Below, piece after piece: positions 61,136 through 64,000 of a stretch of 64,000 bases of DNA. The number at the start of each line of letters is the position of its first letter. Position 1 is the stretch's first letter. Below the pieces are notes generated by a model. It was not told the DNA's origin, did no database searches, and saw only the letters and a program-made list of their open reading frames with translations. The position numbers and the translations under genes were made by a program. Source of the stretch: Ovis canadensis (Eukaryota > Chordata > Mammalia > Artiodactyla > Bovidae); the NCBI RefSeq assembly GCF_042477335.2, contig NC_091260.1, positions 46,891,001 to 46,955,000 of the forward strand, given 5' to 3'.

Positions 61136-61481
61136 ATCTGGTGTGCTAAGGTATTTTTAATAGGCTTGTGTCAGTATTTACATAGGTTTGCAAATGTGAT
61201 AACTAAAAATCAGGTTTATTTGTTAAGTGGCTATTCTGGAACACTAACTTTTAAACTGGGTTGTGATACTGCTTAGTAGGATTGGGCCTTTACCAGCAGA
61301 ATTCTAAGATTCCTTCAAGCAGACGACATTAAGAAGTAACATCTGTGCTACTATAAGAACTGTGTTACCTCTGTGGTCTTTGTGGAGTGGTTGTCGTCCT
61401 GTATGATAGGCTTTGGAATTCTGGTGAGAACACAAAGGACAGGAGTTGAAGGAATTCCATTTTGGAAAGGTGGTTTTGTTG

Positions 61482-61562
61482 GATTTTTTTTTTTTATTTA
61501 CAATGTTGCATTAGTTTTTTACAGCAAGGTGATTCAGCTATACATTTTTGTTTTTCAGATTC
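61482..61562 (-). mobile_element. L1 3' end fragment, antisense, just downstream of RPL37
   Basis: T-rich start, then ACAATGTTGCATTAGTTTTT and AGCAAGGTGATTCAGCTATA, the complement of the artiodactyl L1 3' UTR. Confidence 0.6.
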
Positions 61563-62210
61563 TCAGGTGATATTAACTCTTGGTGCCCAGCTCCTAGGCT
61601 GTGTTTGCCTTTTAAGGTGGTCAGCTAAGTGAACAACTAGGTATGAGTCAACAATAACGTTTCTAGAACCATGTGCAAGTGCAGTGGATTGAGTAGAATG
61701 TAAAGGAAGGCCAAGTATAAACTCAACTTGTAGGCTAGTAGAATTTTTTTAATCCTCACCTAGGTGATCATTGACTTTTCAGGGCTCTGAATTTTTCTGC
61801 CTTGCTTTCTGGTGTTTCTGCTAGTTTTTTTGAAGTGAAGACAAAACCAACTTTGTTGGACTGATGAGAGAATCAAACATTAATTAAACATCACAAGTGT
61901 TGGAGTAATTATCATAAAATAGCAGTGTGGCCAAGCTGTGCTGTCCCAACTTGTAGCTTCCCATTTTTTTAAGAATTTAACAACTTTAATCTGACCTTGA
62001 AGGAGTTTTCATGATCATCACTGCCTCCGCAACCTTACCTTTAAAAGGTGCCTTAGAATGCATTCCAAGATTAGTCAATTGCTCCCTTGCTTTTTTCCTT
62101 AGCTCCTCTTTCAGGTCTCAGCTTGCTTCTGCAGGAACCCCAGCTGATGTGAATCTATATTGGGTTTCCTTCCAATAATGTGTGATGTAAGATAATGACT
62201 GTTCTACTTT

Positions 62211-62478
62211 TGTTGCTGTTGAGTTGCTAAGTGTGTCTGACTCTGCAATGCCATGGACTGTATCCCACCAGGCTCCTCAGTCCGTGGGATTTCCCAGGCA
62301 AGAATACTGAAGTGGGTTGCCATTTCCAGTGTCTCCTTTGGCAGGCAGGTTCTTTACCACTGGGCCACCTGGGGGCCCTGTTTACTTGTTGTTTGGTCTA
62401 CTAAGTCTAGTCCTCTCTGTGACCCCAAGGACTGCAGCACCCTAGGCTTCTCTGTCCTTAACTATCTCAATGGAATTT
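62211..62478 (-). repeat. Two diverged Bov-tA/Bov-A pieces
   Basis: 62211-62377 (GAGTTGCTAAGTGTGTCTGA through GGCCACCTGGGGGCCC) and 62388-62478 (GTCCTCTCTGTGACCCCAAG). Confidence 0.78.
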
Positions 62479-64000
62479 GCATTCTTACGTTGAGTGGGTG
62501 ATGCTATCCAGTGATACTCAAGGGATGCATAATAAAGTTCCTGTATCCAGTTGACATTTGACCATGTGATTTTTACTGGTGTACCTGTGCTTATTTAAGC
62601 TGGAAGTCTAATTAACTATGGGCTTTCAACTTAAATAAGTGAAGGTGCTTCTACAGTGGCTGTAGCCTAGTTACTGTAGTGGGTTCAAGTATTTGAAATT
62701 GCTTTGACCTATATAATTTTATTTTGGCTTGACTACTGAATAATCTGACGTGGTATTAAGATCTTTCTGAAATCTTGCAGTGTTACTAAAGGTTGATTCC
62801 TGGGTATTGGAGAGGTACCCATTAAGATAGGTAATACCTGGGGTGGAATAAATATTAGGCCTTGAGGTAAGTAGGTGCTGACCTGAAGACAAAAAATTTC
62901 TAAATCCTGGGTCAGGAAACAATTGGCACAATGGGGGTTGCATGAGAGGTAGACAGTGATGCCTTAAAAAAGGCTTGTGTGTTTATTGAGTGTAAGGTGA
63001 CTTAGTCCTTGTTTGCCAGTGCCTGTGGCCTTGACTGTTTGAGTTTCAATGGGAAATTTCTCTGATAAAATGGAAGTCGTAAGACCCAGGGAGAAGCAGT
63101 GGGCTAGAGATGGAGCTGGTTAACACATTCAGTACAGACAGGTGGGTTCAGTTCATTCAATACTAGTTTGCAGACAGTTCATACCTGACGTATCTCATGA
63201 TGTTCTGAGGATCAAAGTTGGTTTGGACAGTGGATCTCCATCTAACAGAAGATGCCTGAGGCCACAACTAAGGGATTTATGTTTCTTGGGCAGGGGAACC
63301 TCAGGAGCAGTTAGGTGTCACCGTTGGGTATCTGAGGTAACACCCAGGAATGTATCATGTTTTGTGTATGTATTTGACCTTTCAGTCACAGCTACTGTGG
63401 TTTTGTCAGCTGGAGAAAATATCAGAGGTAGGGGTCTTGGATTTTCTGGACTAGGGGGCAAGGAGTTGGTGCATTCACTGAGGAATATAGGATGGAAGGA
63501 ACAGGAAGAAATTGTTAGGTGATGTTGATGCCTGTGGGATACTAGAAGTATCTTGGAAGAACTCAGTAAAGCTAGGGGCAGCTGAAGTGGAAAGCCAAAA
63601 GCCCAGGCTGGAGATTTGCTTTTGGAAATAATGAACATAGAGTTGAGAATGGGAACTGATTTAGGGATTAGAATGGTAAAGATAATTTAAATGGAGGTAT
63701 AAGTATAAGGTGATGGTGAAACCTGGTAGGCATTTAAAAGTGATGGGAGATGGAAGGAAAGGATTGTTTATTTTTCTCTCTTTGAAACTATTTGAAAAAG
63801 TGTAGAGAGGCTCAAGGAAAGGTTTGGGGAGATGTCCTTAGGAGACAAGAGGAATGAGAGTGGTTCATTAATTTGTTCAGCATACATGTGATGAGTGGGA
63901 ACAAAAACCAACATGGTTGAAGTTGACTCCAGTCATTGGCAGAAATGAGTCCCACAAACTAAGTGTCCTGTGGGACCAAAGCCAAGGAGAAAAAGATTTT

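Larger units (their letters stand above)
61136..64000. other. RPL37 downstream flank
   Basis: Apart from the L1 and SINE pieces listed, no gene, exon or RNA was recognised. Small open frames at 62.7-63.6 kb occur on both strands without splice or codon support. Confidence 0.55.

Overview
This is nuclear DNA of a ruminant, almost certainly a bovid (cattle, sheep, goat or a relative). Two things show it: the Bov-tA and Bov-A2 SINEs, BovB (RTE-type) LINE fragments and CHR-type tRNA-Glu SINEs that fill the window, and two mammalian genes with clear splice signals. No sequence search was run; all names rest on recognition of motifs and families.

Gene content. CARD6 lies on the minus strand (coding exons 40954-40672, 39098-38550 and 30275-28000). 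Its three exons join in matching phase 1 into an open frame of 1035 codons with no frameshift or stop. RPL37 lies on the plus strand (coding exons at 58560, 59177, 59834 and 61019). It encodes a complete 97-residue ribosomal protein eL37 and hosts a box C/D snoRNA, most likely SNORD72, in its third intron. The divergent pair CARD6/RPL37 matches the human 5p13.1 neighbourhood (RPL37-CARD6-C7; bovine chromosome 20 by synteny). C7 would be expected beyond the left end and PRKAA1/TTC33 beyond the right end. No exon of these was recognised here.

Layout. 1-27.7 kb: intergenic, with L1 3' ends, MIR, Bov-tA and CHR SINEs and microsatellites. 27.8-41.0 kb: CARD6; its 8.3-kb second intron is a nest of an old L1 ORF1 region, BovB copies, two MaLR-type LTRs and SINEs. 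41.8-50.4 kb: a retroviral LTR graveyard containing a complete solo LTR with a 6-bp target duplication, at least three further LTR remnants and a tRNA-Glu(UUC)-like sequence. 47.8-55.9 kb: four BovB copies, one of about 1.9 kb with long reverse-transcriptase frames. 56.3-58.0 kb: MaLR-like LTR and SINEs. 58.3-61.1 kb: RPL37 promoter and gene. 61.2-64 kb: sparse flank with SINE and L1 pieces.

I see no undescribed coding system. The most useful observations are the intronic snoRNA, the degenerate P-loop and low-complexity tail of CARD6, the tRNA-like sequence among LTR remnants, a rearranged BovB copy, and several nested insertions that can be ordered in time by their target-site duplications.
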